Shown: positions 1-6,433 of the stretch, one piece after another
How the letters are laid out: every line of letters begins with the position of its first letter
Position numbering within the stretch: the stretch's first letter is position 1
NCBI GenBank assembly: GCA_023390695.1
Contig: JAEWCJ010000305.1
Coordinates: 1-6,435, forward strand
DNA: 6,435 nt
Direction: 5' to 3'
Source of the DNA: Pseudomonadota bacterium
GTDB taxonomy: Bacteria; Pseudomonadota; Alphaproteobacteria; Rhizobiales; Xanthobacteraceae
Notes under the pieces: generated by a model
The model's input: only the letters and a program-made list of their open reading frames with translations
The model's database searches: none
Told to the model about the DNA's origin: nothing
Program-made: the position numbers and the translations under genes

Positions 1-1202
1 AGCTTGTACTGGGTCGGCGTCAGCGTCAGCCAGCTCTCCCGGCTGCCCGGATAATTGACGCCGTCGCCGAGCATCGGCGGCAGCGCGTTGGCGCGCAGAT
101 CATCCCCGCCGGGTTTGCGGAACGCCGCCAGAATCTTGTCGCGCGCGGGCCGCATCTTGGCATCCGGATCGGCCAGCTTCTTGATGACCGCGGGATCCGA
201 CAGATCGTCGAGATCGCTCCAGGCCTTGCCCAGATAGGAGGCTTCCGCCACCCACTGCATCATGCCCGCCCGCCGCAGGATCGGCAGGATGTCACGGCGG
301 AACGATGCCTTGCCGGTCGGCAGGGTCATGTGGCCGCCCGCGATCATCGCCTCGCGCGCCGCATCGTAAAGGCTCACGATCGGTTCGATCTGCGGCGCGA
401 ATTTCGGACCGCAGCAGACCACCCAGGCCGGCTCGCATTCGAGATCGGTGCCGTTGATGCGGACGCTGGCCTTCACCCAGCCGTCGCACCAGTCGTCGTG
501 CCAGCCATCATTGTTCGTGAAATCGCGCACCGGATTTTGCGGCAGGGCGGTATCGGAAACACCGTCGGCCGGGAACACGAGCAGGCGGCCGGCATCATCG
601 GTGCGCAGATGACCGAGGGTCACCGGCATTTTCTTCCAGAACCGGCCAGCCATGCGATAGGCATCATCGCGGCCATCGGCGTTCTTCGATTTTCCATCAA
701 TGCCGACCGGACCGGGATTGATGACCAGCATCTCTTCGCGGTCCGCAGGCGCGATGAAGGCGTTGCGCTGCGCCCCCGGGATGCCGGGCATGTTGTCGCC
801 GCGGTCCATCGCATTGGAGAAGCCGTACCAGGCCGCCTTGCTGTTGGCGACATGCACGTTCCAGCGCACGCCGTCGGCGGCGCCGAGTTCGCGCACCACG
901 CGCCCCTGGTCGTCGTAGCCATAGACGCGAAAGCGCTGGACCTGCTTCTTGATGCGGCCCCCGCCCTGCTTGAAGCCGCCCTGCGGCTCATGCATCAGGC
1001 CCGGCACTTCGGGCGCGAGAAACCATTCGTCGCCGTTGCCCACGCGCGAAAAGCCGATGGCTGGGAAGATCGCGGCGCGCACAATGCGCGCTCCGGCCGG
1101 CGCCGCCGGCTGCGCCTGCAGCGGCAGCACCGCCGCCTTGAACAGGCCGGGAGCGGACAGACCGAGGACCGATGCACTGATGAGAAAATCGCGTCGTTTC
1201 AC
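1..1202 (-). CDS. LodA/GoxA-like CTQ-dependent oxidase, Tat-exported, C-terminus cut by window edge
   Basis: Family members oxidise amino acids or amines to aldehyde or 2-oxo acid plus ammonia and H2O2, using a cysteine tryptophylquinone made from their own Cys and Trp with the help of a LodB-type flavoprotein. Reading the minus strand gives 400 uninterrupted codons running off position 1. The start is GTG at 1202; the codon just upstream is an in-frame TAA, so no earlier start is possible. The N-terminus MKRRDFLISA has a twin-arginine motif and a hydrophobic stretch to about residue 29, a Tat signal. Family-like motifs follow: IVRAAIFPAIGFSRVGN (40-56), GRIKKQVQRFRVYGYD (82-97), WNVHVANSKAAW (114-125), LGHLRTDDAGRLLV (196-209), FTNNDGWHDD (228-237), AWVVCCGPKFAP (259-270) and, at the edge, WLTLTPTQY (391-399). 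LodA proteins are about 650-730 residues, so the C-terminal CTQ region is missing here and catalytic competence cannot be judged. Assignment is from remembered motifs; the substrate is unknown. Confidence 0.8.
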   Translation of the reverse strand, partial: MKRRDFLISASVLGLSAPGLFKAAVLPLQAQPAAPAGARIVRAAIFPAIGFSRVGNGDEWFLAPEVPGLMHEPQGGFKQGGGRIKKQVQRFRVYGYDDQGRVVRELGAADGVRWNVHVANSKAAWYGFSNAMDRGDNMPGIPGAQRNAFIAPADREEMLVINPGPVGIDGKSKNADGRDDAYRMAGRFWKKMPVTLGHLRTDDAGRLLVFPADGVSDTALPQNPVRDFTNNDGWHDDWCDGWVKASVRINGTDLECEPAWVVCCGPKFAPQIEPIVSLYDAAREAMIAGGHMTLPTGKASFRRDILPILRRAGMMQWVAEASYLGKAWSDLDDLSDPAVIKKLADPDAKMRPARDKILAAFRKPGGDDLRANALPPMLGDGVNYPGSRESWLTLTPTQYK

Positions 1203-1210
1203 TTAAATGT

Positions 1211-1217
1211 ATCCCCC
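1211..1217 (-). promoter_or_regulatory. Putative ribosome binding site of the LodA-like gene
   Basis: Minus-strand GGGGGAT lies upstream of the GTG at 1202, with about 10 nt between the last G and the start codon. It is an imperfect purine-rich Shine-Dalgarno, but with the in-frame TAA directly before GTG it supports this start over later ones. Confidence 0.45.
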
Positions 1218-1226
1218 AAAATTGGC

Positions 1227-1238
1227 CTGACGCGTCAG
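1227..1238. repeat. Perfect 12-bp palindrome upstream of the LodA-like gene
   Basis: CTGACGCGTCAG equals its own reverse complement. It sits 24 bp upstream of the GTG start of the oxidase gene, where a repressor operator or a leader hairpin could act. No regulator is recognised from it; an operator role is inference. Confidence 0.5.
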
Positions 1239-1501
1239 CGGCGCGTCGCCGCCGCAATCGGCCAGTCTGCGAAACCGAAAGTGCGGCCGGCCGCGCCGAC
1301 AAAAATTGTCCGAACGGATGTGTCGCTCCCCAGCGTCATCAGAACCGCTAGCGAGCAATCCTTAACAGGCGATTTCGTATGCGCGCGGGCCGCGGCAGCG
1401 GACAGGTGATCCCGCGCGGAGGCGGCGTTCCGTCACACCGTGCAACGGACACATGAGACGGATTCTGAAATCCGGTCCGTCATCCCGATACGGCTTGCGG
1501 C

Positions 1502-1531
1502 GCCGGACAATCCATTGCCGGACAATTCATG
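1502..1531. repeat. Tandem 15-bp direct repeat with CGGACAAT core
   Basis: Two adjacent 15-bp units match at 13 of 15 positions, each beginning GCCGGACAAT (1502-1511 and 1517-1526). A third copy of the core octamer CGGACAAT occurs inverted at 1305-1312, closer to the oxidase gene. The shorter form CGGACA also occurs at 1399-1404 and 1446-1451. This may be a binding site array for a regulator of one or both divergent genes; no regulator family is assigned. Confidence 0.45.
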
Positions 1532-1686
1532 CACGGTCAGCCGGCAGAATCTGCGCCTCCTCGGTCGAGGGAACACGCTTTCCGCACACGTGGCGGGTCG
1601 TCCCTCCAGATTGAACCGTGCAAACGCGGTGGGCAGCGTTGGGCAACCCGCCGTGCAATCGCCATCACCTTTCCGAGGCGCCGGAG

Positions 1687-1731
1687 CTGCCAATTGACCT
1701 GCCAAATGCCTGCCATTACCGTCTGCGGCAG
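1687..1731 (+). promoter_or_regulatory. Helically phased CTGCC repeats upstream of the transporter operon
   Basis: CTGCCAATT at 1687, CTGCCAAAT at 1699 and CTGCCATTA at 1710 are spaced 12 and 11 bp apart, about one DNA turn. An inverted GGCAG follows at 1727-1731, so CTGCC (1710-1714) and GGCAG form an inverted repeat with a 12-bp gap. The cluster ends about 32 bp before the binding-protein start codon and overlaps the only -35-like hexamer (TTGACC, 1694-1699). An operator or activator site is a reasonable reading, but it is inferred only from the repeats. Confidence 0.4.
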
Positions 1732-1751
1732 TACAACCAATAAAAATATTT

Positions 1752-1758
1752 GGGAGGA
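1752..1758 (+). promoter_or_regulatory. Strong ribosome binding site of the binding-protein gene
   Basis: GGGAGGA is close to the full anti-Shine-Dalgarno complement and lies 5 nt before the ATG at 1764. An AT-rich stretch (AATAAAAATATTT, about 1739-1751) just upstream should keep it unstructured. This fits the high expression usually needed for the periplasmic component. Confidence 0.85.
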
Positions 1759-1763
1759 ATGAG

Positions 1764-2945
1764 ATGCATAAAATCCTGCTAGGAATGGCGGCTCTCGGCA
1801 TGGCGGTCACGGCCGCGCCCTCCGCGCACGCGCAAGGCAGCATCAAGATCGGTCTGATCATGCCCTATTCGGGGCAATTCGCCGACGCCGCCGCGCAGAT
1901 GGACAACGCCATCAAGCTCTACGTGAAGCAGAAGGGCGATACCGTCGCCGGCCGCAAGATCGAATTCATCCGCAAGGATACCGGCGGCATCGCGCCCGAC
2001 GTCGCCAAGCGGCTGGCGCAGGAACTCGTGGTCCGCGACAATGTCGACATTCTCGCCGGCTTCGTGCTGACGCCGAACGCCATGGCGGCCGGCGACATTT
2101 CCGAACAGGCCAAGAAATTCATGGTGGTGATGAACGCGGCCACCTCGATCGTCACCACCAAGTCGCAATACATGGCGCGCGTCTCGCTGACCACGCCGCA
2201 GGTCAACGAAGCGCTGGGCAAATGGGCGGCGACCGCCGGCGGCGTGAAGAAGGCCTATACCATGGCCTCCGATTACGGCCCCGGTCTCGACGCCGAAGGC
2301 GGCTTCTCGCGCGCCTTCAAGGAAGCCGGCGGCGAAGTCATCGGCACGGTGAGGATGCCGGTCGCCAATCCGGACTTCTCGGCTTTCGTGCAGCGCGCCA
2401 AGGACATCAACCCGGAAGGCATCTATGTCTTCGTGCCGGGCGGCGCGCAGCCGCCGGCCTTCGGCAAGGCGCTCGCCGAACGCGGCATCGATCCGAAGAA
2501 GATCAGGGTCATGGGCCAGGGCGAGATCGCCGACGACGCCGCGCTGAAGAGCATGGGCGACGTCGCACTCGGCATCGTCACCGCCTTCCACTACGACCCC
2601 AACCACCAATCGGCGATGAACAAGGATTTCGTGAAGGCCTATAACGAAGCGTATGGCCGCAATCCCGACTTCTTCAGCATCGGCGGCTGGGACGGCATGC
2701 ACCTGATCTACGAGACGCTGAAGAAGACCGGCGGCAAGACCGACGGCGAGGCGCTGATCGGCGCCGCCAAGGGCATGAAATGGGAGAGCCCGCGCGGCCC
2801 GATCTCGATCGATCCGGAGACCCGCGACATCATCCAGAATGTCTATATCCGCCGTGTCGAGAAGGTCGACGGCAAGCTCGTCAATGTCGAGTTCGACAAG
2901 GTCGAGAACGTCAAGGATCCGGTCAAGGAACGGATGAAGAAGTAA
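1764..2945 (+). CDS. Periplasmic substrate-binding protein, branched-chain amino acid/HAAT type
   Basis: This 393-residue protein should capture the transport substrate in the periplasm and deliver it to the LivH/LivM channel encoded downstream. It starts with a Sec signal peptide (MHKILLG, hydrophobic core, then AHA-QG), with likely cleavage after Ala23. The mature part has the type I periplasmic binding fold of the Peripla_BP_6/LivJ family: SIKIGLIMPYSGQFA (26-40) is the first strand and binding loop, GRKIEFIRKDTGG (63-75) the second-strand region, AYTMASDYGPGLDAEGGF (164-181) the start of lobe 2, and GGWDGMHLIYETL (307-319) the late helix. The strong ribosome binding site at 1752-1758 fixes the start. 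The preprotein has no cysteine, so it lacks the disulfide of E. coli LivJ/LivK. Paralogues in soil alphaproteobacteria bind amino acids, aromatic acids, amides or urea, so the ligand cannot be named. Family certain, ligand unknown. Confidence 0.93.
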   Translation: MHKILLGMAALGMAVTAAPSAHAQGSIKIGLIMPYSGQFADAAAQMDNAIKLYVKQKGDTVAGRKIEFIRKDTGGIAPDVAKRLAQELVVRDNVDILAGFVLTPNAMAAGDISEQAKKFMVVMNAATSIVTTKSQYMARVSLTTPQVNEALGKWAATAGGVKKAYTMASDYGPGLDAEGGFSRAFKEAGGEVIGTVRMPVANPDFSAFVQRAKDINPEGIYVFVPGGAQPPAFGKALAERGIDPKKIRVMGQGEIADDAALKSMGDVALGIVTAFHYDPNHQSAMNKDFVKAYNEAYGRNPDFFSIGGWDGMHLIYETLKKTGGKTDGEALIGAAKGMKWESPRGPISIDPETRDIIQNVYIRRVEKVDGKLVNVEFDKVENVKDPVKERMKK

Positions 2946-2991
2946 CGCTGACGAAACCCACGGACAGTCGGGTCGAGGATCGCAATTCGCA

Positions 2992-3855
2992 ATGATCGGT
3001 CCAATTATTGGCGTCCTGTTCGACGGCTTCGCGTACGGGATGCTCCTGTTCCTGCTGTCCGTGGGACTTTCGGTGACGCTGGGGATGATGAATTTCGTCA
3101 ACCTGGCGCATTGCGCCTTCGCCATGCTGGGCGCCTATGTCACCGTCTTCCTGATGAACACGATGAAGTGGCCGTTCCTGGCCACGTTGCCGCTCGCCTT
3201 TCTGGCTGCGGCCTTTGTCAGCGTGCTGCTCGAACGCACGCTGTACCGGCGGCTTTACCGCGCCAGCGACCTCGACCAGGTGCTGCTCACCATCGGCCTT
3301 GCCTTCATCTCGGTGGCGGTCGCCGCCTACATCTTCGGCACGGTCATGCAGCCGGTGCAGATGCCGCCCTATCTGCGCGGCTCCTTCAACGTCATGGGCG
3401 TGAATTTCGCCGCCTACCGCCTGTTCCTGATCGCGGTCGCGCTCGCCATCACGCTGCTGCTGGTGCTGACGCTGGAATATACCCGCTTCGGCGCGCAGGT
3501 GCGGGCCGCGGTCGACAACCAGCGGATGGCGCGCGGGCTCGGCATCAATGTCGACGGCGCCTTCGCCGTCACCTTCGCGCTCGGCTCGGGGCTGGCGGGC
3601 CTCGGCGGCGCGCTGGCGATCGAGATCGTCGGGCTCGATCCCTCCTTCGCCTTCATCTATCTGGTCTATGTGCTGATCGTGGTCTCCGTCGGCGGGCTCG
3701 GATCGATCGCCGGCTCCTTCGCCGCCGCCACGCTGATCGGCATCAGCGACGTCGCCGGCAAATATTATGTGCCGCAGCTCGGCGCCTTCCTGATCTATCT
3801 GGTGATGATCCTGCTGCTGATGTGGCGGCCGGTCGGCCTGTTCGGGAGGCGCTGA
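2992..3855 (+). CDS. livH: LivH-type ABC transporter permease
   Basis: This 287-residue integral inner-membrane protein is one half of the channel of a branched-chain-amino-acid-type importer. It is almost entirely hydrophobic, consistent with about eight membrane helices. The family hallmark GMMNFVNLAHCAFAMLGAY (31-49) is present. A cytoplasmic loop rich in charged residues, TRFGAQVRAAVDNQRMARGLGI (164-185), corresponds to the EAA-like loop that docks on the ATPases. VGGLGSIAGSFAAATLIG (233-250) and the C-terminal WRPVGLFG (278-285) are also typical. Length is normal. It follows the binding-protein gene by 46 bp with no terminator between. Its ribosome binding site is weak (GAGGA at 2975-2979, 12 nt from ATG), which may lower its translation relative to the binding protein. 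The symbol reflects family, not a proven leucine transporter. Confidence 0.93.
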   Translation: MIGPIIGVLFDGFAYGMLLFLLSVGLSVTLGMMNFVNLAHCAFAMLGAYVTVFLMNTMKWPFLATLPLAFLAAAFVSVLLERTLYRRLYRASDLDQVLLTIGLAFISVAVAAYIFGTVMQPVQMPPYLRGSFNVMGVNFAAYRLFLIAVALAITLLLVLTLEYTRFGAQVRAAVDNQRMARGLGINVDGAFAVTFALGSGLAGLGGALAIEIVGLDPSFAFIYLVYVLIVVSVGGLGSIAGSFAAATLIGISDVAGKYYVPQLGAFLIYLVMILLLMWRPVGLFGRR

Positions 3856-3857
3856 GC

Positions 3858-4853
3858 ATGTCGCTGACCACAGATCCGGTGTCGAGCCCGCATCACTATC
3901 TGAAGGCGCAAAGCCGCTGGAGCGCATTCGAGATCGCCTTCTGGCTCTGCGCATTGCTCCCCTATTTCCTGTTCCCGAACTATCTCGTGCTGGCGAGCCA
4001 GATCGCCATCACCGCGCTGTTCGCGCTCTCGCTCGATCTCATTCTCGGCTATGCCGGCATCGTCTCGCTCGGGCATGCCGCGTTTTTCGGGCTCGGCGCC
4101 TACAGCGCCGGTATCCTCGCCAAGCACGGCTGGGGCGAGCCGATCACCGGTCTCTTTTTCGCGGCCGCGATAGCGGCGCTGGTCGGATACGCGACGAGCT
4201 TCATCATCTCGCGGGTCCGCCATCTGGCACTGATCATGATCACGCTCGGCCTCGGCCTGCTGCTGCATGAAGCCGCCAACAGCGCGCATTTCCTCACCGG
4301 CGGCGCCGACGGCCTACAGGGCGTGAGGATGTGGAAGATCTTCGGCACCTTCGGCTTCGACCTCTGGGGCCGCACCGCCTATACCTATGCGCTGATCGTG
4401 CTGTTCCTCGGCTTCCTGCTGGCGCGGCGGATCACCAATTCGCCGTTCGGTCTTGCCATGCGCGGCATTCGCGAGAATTCCGTCCGCATGCCGGCGATCG
4501 GCGCCCCCAGCCGCGCGCATATCCGCAAGATCTACACGATCTCCGCCGCCATGGCGGGCGTCGCCGGCGCGCTGCTCGCGCAGACCACCGAAACCGTGGC
4601 GCTGGAAGTGCTCAGCTTCCAGCGCTCCGCCGACACGTTGGTCATGCTGGTGCTGGGCGGCGCCGGCATGCTCTATGGCGGGCTGGTCGGCTCGGCCATC
4701 TTCATGATCGCGCGCGACCAGTTCTCCGGCATCAACCCGCAATACTGGTATTTCTGGATCGGCCTGCTGCTGGTCTTCGTGGTGATGGTGCTGCCGAACG
4801 GCATTCTCGGCGGGTTGCGCAAGCTCTGGCTGTCCTGGCGGGGCAAATCATGA
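3858..4853 (+). CDS. livM: LivM-type ABC transporter permease
   Basis: This 331-residue protein is the second membrane subunit, pairing with the LivH-type permease. After a hydrophilic N-terminus of about 22 residues come multiple hydrophobic helices. LivM-family marks are GYAGIVSLGHAAFFGLGAY (64-82), TGGADGLQGV (147-156), the docking loop SPFGLAMRGIRENSVRMPAIG (195-215, quoted by its key residues SPFG, RGIREN and AIG) and LGGAGMLYGGLVGSA (266-280). It begins 2 bp after the livH stop. Its Shine-Dalgarno GGGAGG (3844-3849) lies inside the end of livH with an 8-nt spacer, pointing to coupled translation. Some LivM proteins are longer because of extra N-terminal helices; this is the shorter form common in alphaproteobacterial paralogues. 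Confidence 0.93.
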   Translation: MSLTTDPVSSPHHYLKAQSRWSAFEIAFWLCALLPYFLFPNYLVLASQIAITALFALSLDLILGYAGIVSLGHAAFFGLGAYSAGILAKHGWGEPITGLFFAAAIAALVGYATSFIISRVRHLALIMITLGLGLLLHEAANSAHFLTGGADGLQGVRMWKIFGTFGFDLWGRTAYTYALIVLFLGFLLARRITNSPFGLAMRGIRENSVRMPAIGAPSRAHIRKIYTISAAMAGVAGALLAQTTETVALEVLSFQRSADTLVMLVLGGAGMLYGGLVGSAIFMIARDQFSGINPQYWYFWIGLLLVFVVMVLPNGILGGLRKLWLSWRGKS

Positions 4854-5626
4854 GCGCGCCCGCCGCCCACGCCACACCCGCGCTCTCCACCCAGGGCGTC
4901 GACAAGAGCTTCGGCTCGCTGGTCGTCGCCAAGGGAATCAGCCTGACGCTGCCGCAGGGCGAGCGCTATGCGCTGATCGGGCCGAACGGAGCCGGCAAGA
5001 CCACGCTGATCAACCTGATGACCGGGATGCTGGCGCCGGACGGCGGCCGCATCTTCCTCGGCGGCGAAGACATCACCGTGCTCAAGCCGGATGCGCGCGT
5101 GAAGCGCGGGCTGGTGCGCACCTTCCAGATCAACACCCTGTTTCCGCATCTGACGCCGCTGGAATCGGTGATGCTCGTGATCGCCGAGCGACGCGGCGAT
5201 GCCGGCGTCTGGTGGAAGGGTCTGCCGTCCTATCGCGACGACGCCGACGAGGCCTATGCCATTCTCAGTTCGCTCAAGCTCGGCGCGGTCGCCTACCGCA
5301 CCACCCGCGAACTCGCCTATGGCCAGCAGCGCCTGCTCGAGATCGCGCTGGCCCTGGCGACCAGGCCGAAAGTGCTGCTGCTCGACGAGCCGGCGGCCGG
5401 CGTGCCGGAAGAGGAAAGCGCCGAACTGTTCGCGGTGATCGCCGAATTGTCGAAGGACATCGCCATCCTGTTCATCGAGCATGACATGAACGTGGTGTTC
5501 CGCTTCGCCAGCCGCATCATCGTCATGGTCAGCGGCGCCATCCTGGTGGAAGGAACGCCGCAGGAGATCGCCGCGGATCCGCGCGTGCGCGAGGTCTATC
5601 TCGGCAAGGGGCACCGCCATGGCTGA
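4850..5626 (+). CDS. livG: LivG-type ABC transporter ATP-binding protein
   Basis: This 258-residue cytoplasmic ATPase is one of two that power the importer. Visible motifs are Walker A GPNGAGKT (44-51), Q-loop Gln93 in RTFQ, signature LAYGQQ (155-160), Walker B VLLLDE (175-180) with the catalytic Glu180, and H-loop His211 in IEHDM. The signature departs from LSGGQ, but the LxYGxQ form is usual for LivG. The C-terminal GTPQEIAADPRVREVYLG (235-252) is the short tail found in branched-chain-type ATPases. Its ATG overlaps the livM stop by 4 bp (ATGA), so translation is probably coupled; a separate Shine-Dalgarno is poor (GGGG at about 4840-4843). All residues needed for ATP hydrolysis are present. 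Confidence 0.95.
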   Translation: MSAPAAHATPALSTQGVDKSFGSLVVAKGISLTLPQGERYALIGPNGAGKTTLINLMTGMLAPDGGRIFLGGEDITVLKPDARVKRGLVRTFQINTLFPHLTPLESVMLVIAERRGDAGVWWKGLPSYRDDADEAYAILSSLKLGAVAYRTTRELAYGQQRLLEIALALATRPKVLLLDEPAAGVPEEESAELFAVIAELSKDIAILFIEHDMNVVFRFASRIIVMVSGAILVEGTPQEIAADPRVREVYLGKGHRHG

Positions 5627-6353
5627 CACCCTGCTCGCGCTGAAAAGCATCCGCGCCGGCTATGGCGACGCCGTCGTACTCGACAATGTCTCGTTCGAAC
5701 TCGCCGACAAGGGCAGCCTCGCCATTCTCGGCCGCAACGGCGTCGGCAAGTCGACCTTGCTGCTGACCATCATGGGCTACACCAAGGTCGCGCGCGGCGA
5801 CGTGTTCTGGCGCGGGCAGACGATCACCAACCTGCCGCCTTACCGGCGGGCGCGCGGCGGCATCGGCTGGGTGGCGCAGGAACGCGAAATCTTTCCCTCA
5901 TTGTCGGTCGAGGAAAACCTCACCGTCGCCGCGCGGTCCGGCCACTGGACGCTGGAGCGCATCTACGACCTGCTGCCGCGCCTGAAGGAGCGCCGCGGCA
6001 ACAAGGGCAATCATCTTTCCGGCGGCGAGCAGCAGATGCTGGCGGTCGCCCGCGCGATGATGACCAATCCGGATCTGCTGTTGCTGGATGAGCCGTTCGA
6101 GGGTCTGGCGCCGATCATCGTCGAGGAACTGGCCGGCGCCATCCGCCGCATGCTGGCCGAACAGGGCACCGCCTTCATCCTGGTCGAGCAGCATACCGAC
6201 ATCGCGCTGTCGCTGACCCAGCACGCGATCGTGCTGGAGCGCGGCACCATCGCCCACAGCGCGCCCTCCGCCGACCTGGAGAAAGACACCGCAACGCTCG
6301 ATCGCCTGATCGGATTGCGGGTGGCGGAACCGGAATTGCTGCGGCAGAGATAG
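5619..6353 (+). CDS. livF: LivF-type ABC transporter ATP-binding protein
   Basis: This 244-residue protein is the second ATPase of the importer and should heterodimerise with the LivG-type subunit. Motifs in order are Walker A GRNGVGKS (38-45), Q-loop Gln87 in WVAQEREIFPSLSVEENL, the canonical signature LSGGEQ (133-138), Walker B LLLLDE (153-158) followed by PFEGLAP, which is a LivF hallmark, and H-loop His192 in LVEQHTDIAL. It overlaps the livG end by 8 bp. A Shine-Dalgarno AAGGGG (5606-5611) lies 7 nt before the ATG. Length is slightly above the usual 233-240 residues owing to a short polar C-terminal tail. It is the last gene of the operon, being followed by a strong hairpin. Confidence 0.95.
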   Translation: MADTLLALKSIRAGYGDAVVLDNVSFELADKGSLAILGRNGVGKSTLLLTIMGYTKVARGDVFWRGQTITNLPPYRRARGGIGWVAQEREIFPSLSVEENLTVAARSGHWTLERIYDLLPRLKERRGNKGNHLSGGEQQMLAVARAMMTNPDLLLLDEPFEGLAPIIVEELAGAIRRMLAEQGTAFILVEQHTDIALSLTQHAIVLERGTIAHSAPSADLEKDTATLDRLIGLRVAEPELLRQR

Positions 6354-6361
6354 CTATGCGT

Positions 6362-6408
6362 GTCCCGGGCGCAGCGCGATACGAAGTGTCGCGCTGCAGA
6401 CCCGGGAC
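6362..6408 (+). terminator. Long GC-rich hairpin after livF: terminator and/or REP-like element
   Basis: Outer arms GTCCCGGG (6362-6369) and CCCGGGAC (6401-6408) pair perfectly, as do inner arms GCAGCGCGA (6371-6379) and TCGCGCTGC (6389-6397). The loop is 9 nt, with a 1-versus-3 nt internal bulge. The stem starts 8 nt after the livF stop, so it can stop transcription or protect the 3' end of the operon mRNA. No T-run follows on the plus strand, so it is not a textbook intrinsic terminator. The sequence resembles dispersed palindromic elements of Bradyrhizobium-type genomes; that resemblance is from memory and unverified. Confidence 0.65.
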
Positions 6409-6433
6409 CTAGAACAGCAAAAATGGGTCCCGG
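6402..6433. repeat. Inverted CCGGGACC / GGTCCCGG pair reaching the window edge
   Basis: CCGGGACC (6402-6409) is repeated as its reverse complement GGTCCCGG (6426-6433), with 16 nt between. The second arm may be the start of another palindromic unit that continues past the window. The five A residues at 6419-6423 would read as a T-run on the minus strand, so the element could also terminate a convergent gene from the right; that is inference. Confidence 0.4.

Larger units (their letters stand above)
1203..1763. other. Divergent intergenic control region (561 bp), no convincing gene
   Basis: This stretch separates the minus-strand oxidase gene from the plus-strand transporter operon and must hold the promoters of both. 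Short open frames exist on both strands, but none has a good ribosome binding site, a recognisable product or a family-like sequence. Seen in it are a 12-bp palindrome at 1227-1238, a GC hairpin at 1238-1252 (GCGGCG-CGT-CGCCGC), an AT-rich inverted repeat GACAA-AAA-TTGTC at 1298-1310, a 6-bp stem with tetraloop at 1459-1474 (CGGATT-CTGA-AATCCG), a tandem 15-bp repeat at 1502-1531 and CTGCC-led repeats at 1687-1731. A TTGACC at 1694-1699 could be a -35 element for the operon, but no good -10 sits 16-18 bp downstream. No confident sigma-70 or sigma-54 promoter was found by eye. Confidence 0.7.

Noticed and set aside
330..1409. Long plus-strand open frame (359 codons) opposite the LodA-like gene
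   Set aside because: Its product is rich in Arg, Ala and His with no recognisable family, and the minus strand encodes clear LodA-like motifs. Such shadow frames are common in GC-rich DNA.
1694..1722. Sigma-70 promoter with -35 TTGACC at 1694-1699
   Set aside because: The -35 match is good, but the hexamer at 17-bp spacing (TTACCG) is a poor -10, so it is mentioned only as a possibility.
1739..1751. AT-rich stretch before the binding-protein gene as a -10 box
   Set aside because: Transcription would start within or after the ribosome binding site, too close to the ATG.
1433..1861. Short open frames on both strands in the intergenic region (1433-1861 minus, 1440-1697 plus, 1529-1762 plus)
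   Set aside because: No ribosome binding site, no recognisable domains, and the minus-strand one overlaps the signal-peptide coding part of the binding-protein gene.
2946..2991. Possible attenuator or processing hairpin between the binding-protein gene and livH
   Set aside because: Only a 4-bp ACCC/GGGT pairing is visible and there is no T-run.
1779..3125. Minus-strand open frame of 448 codons opposite the binding-protein gene
   Set aside because: It is antisense to an unmistakable binding protein, has the His/Asp/Arg-rich look of a shadow frame and spans the gap into livH.
3111..4853. Plus-strand frame of 580 codons, as if a long fusion ended in LivM
   Set aside because: The part before 3858 is an out-of-frame reading of livH (Arg/Ala-rich). 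The real LivM start is the ATG at 3858 with a good ribosome binding site.
4331..5626. Plus-strand frame of 431 codons, as if LivG had a long N-terminal extension
   Set aside because: The first part is an out-of-frame reading of livM. Family length and the ATGA overlap put the LivG start at 4850.
4673..5650. Minus-strand open frame of 325 codons opposite livG
   Set aside because: It is a shadow of livG and the end of livM with no family-like sequence.
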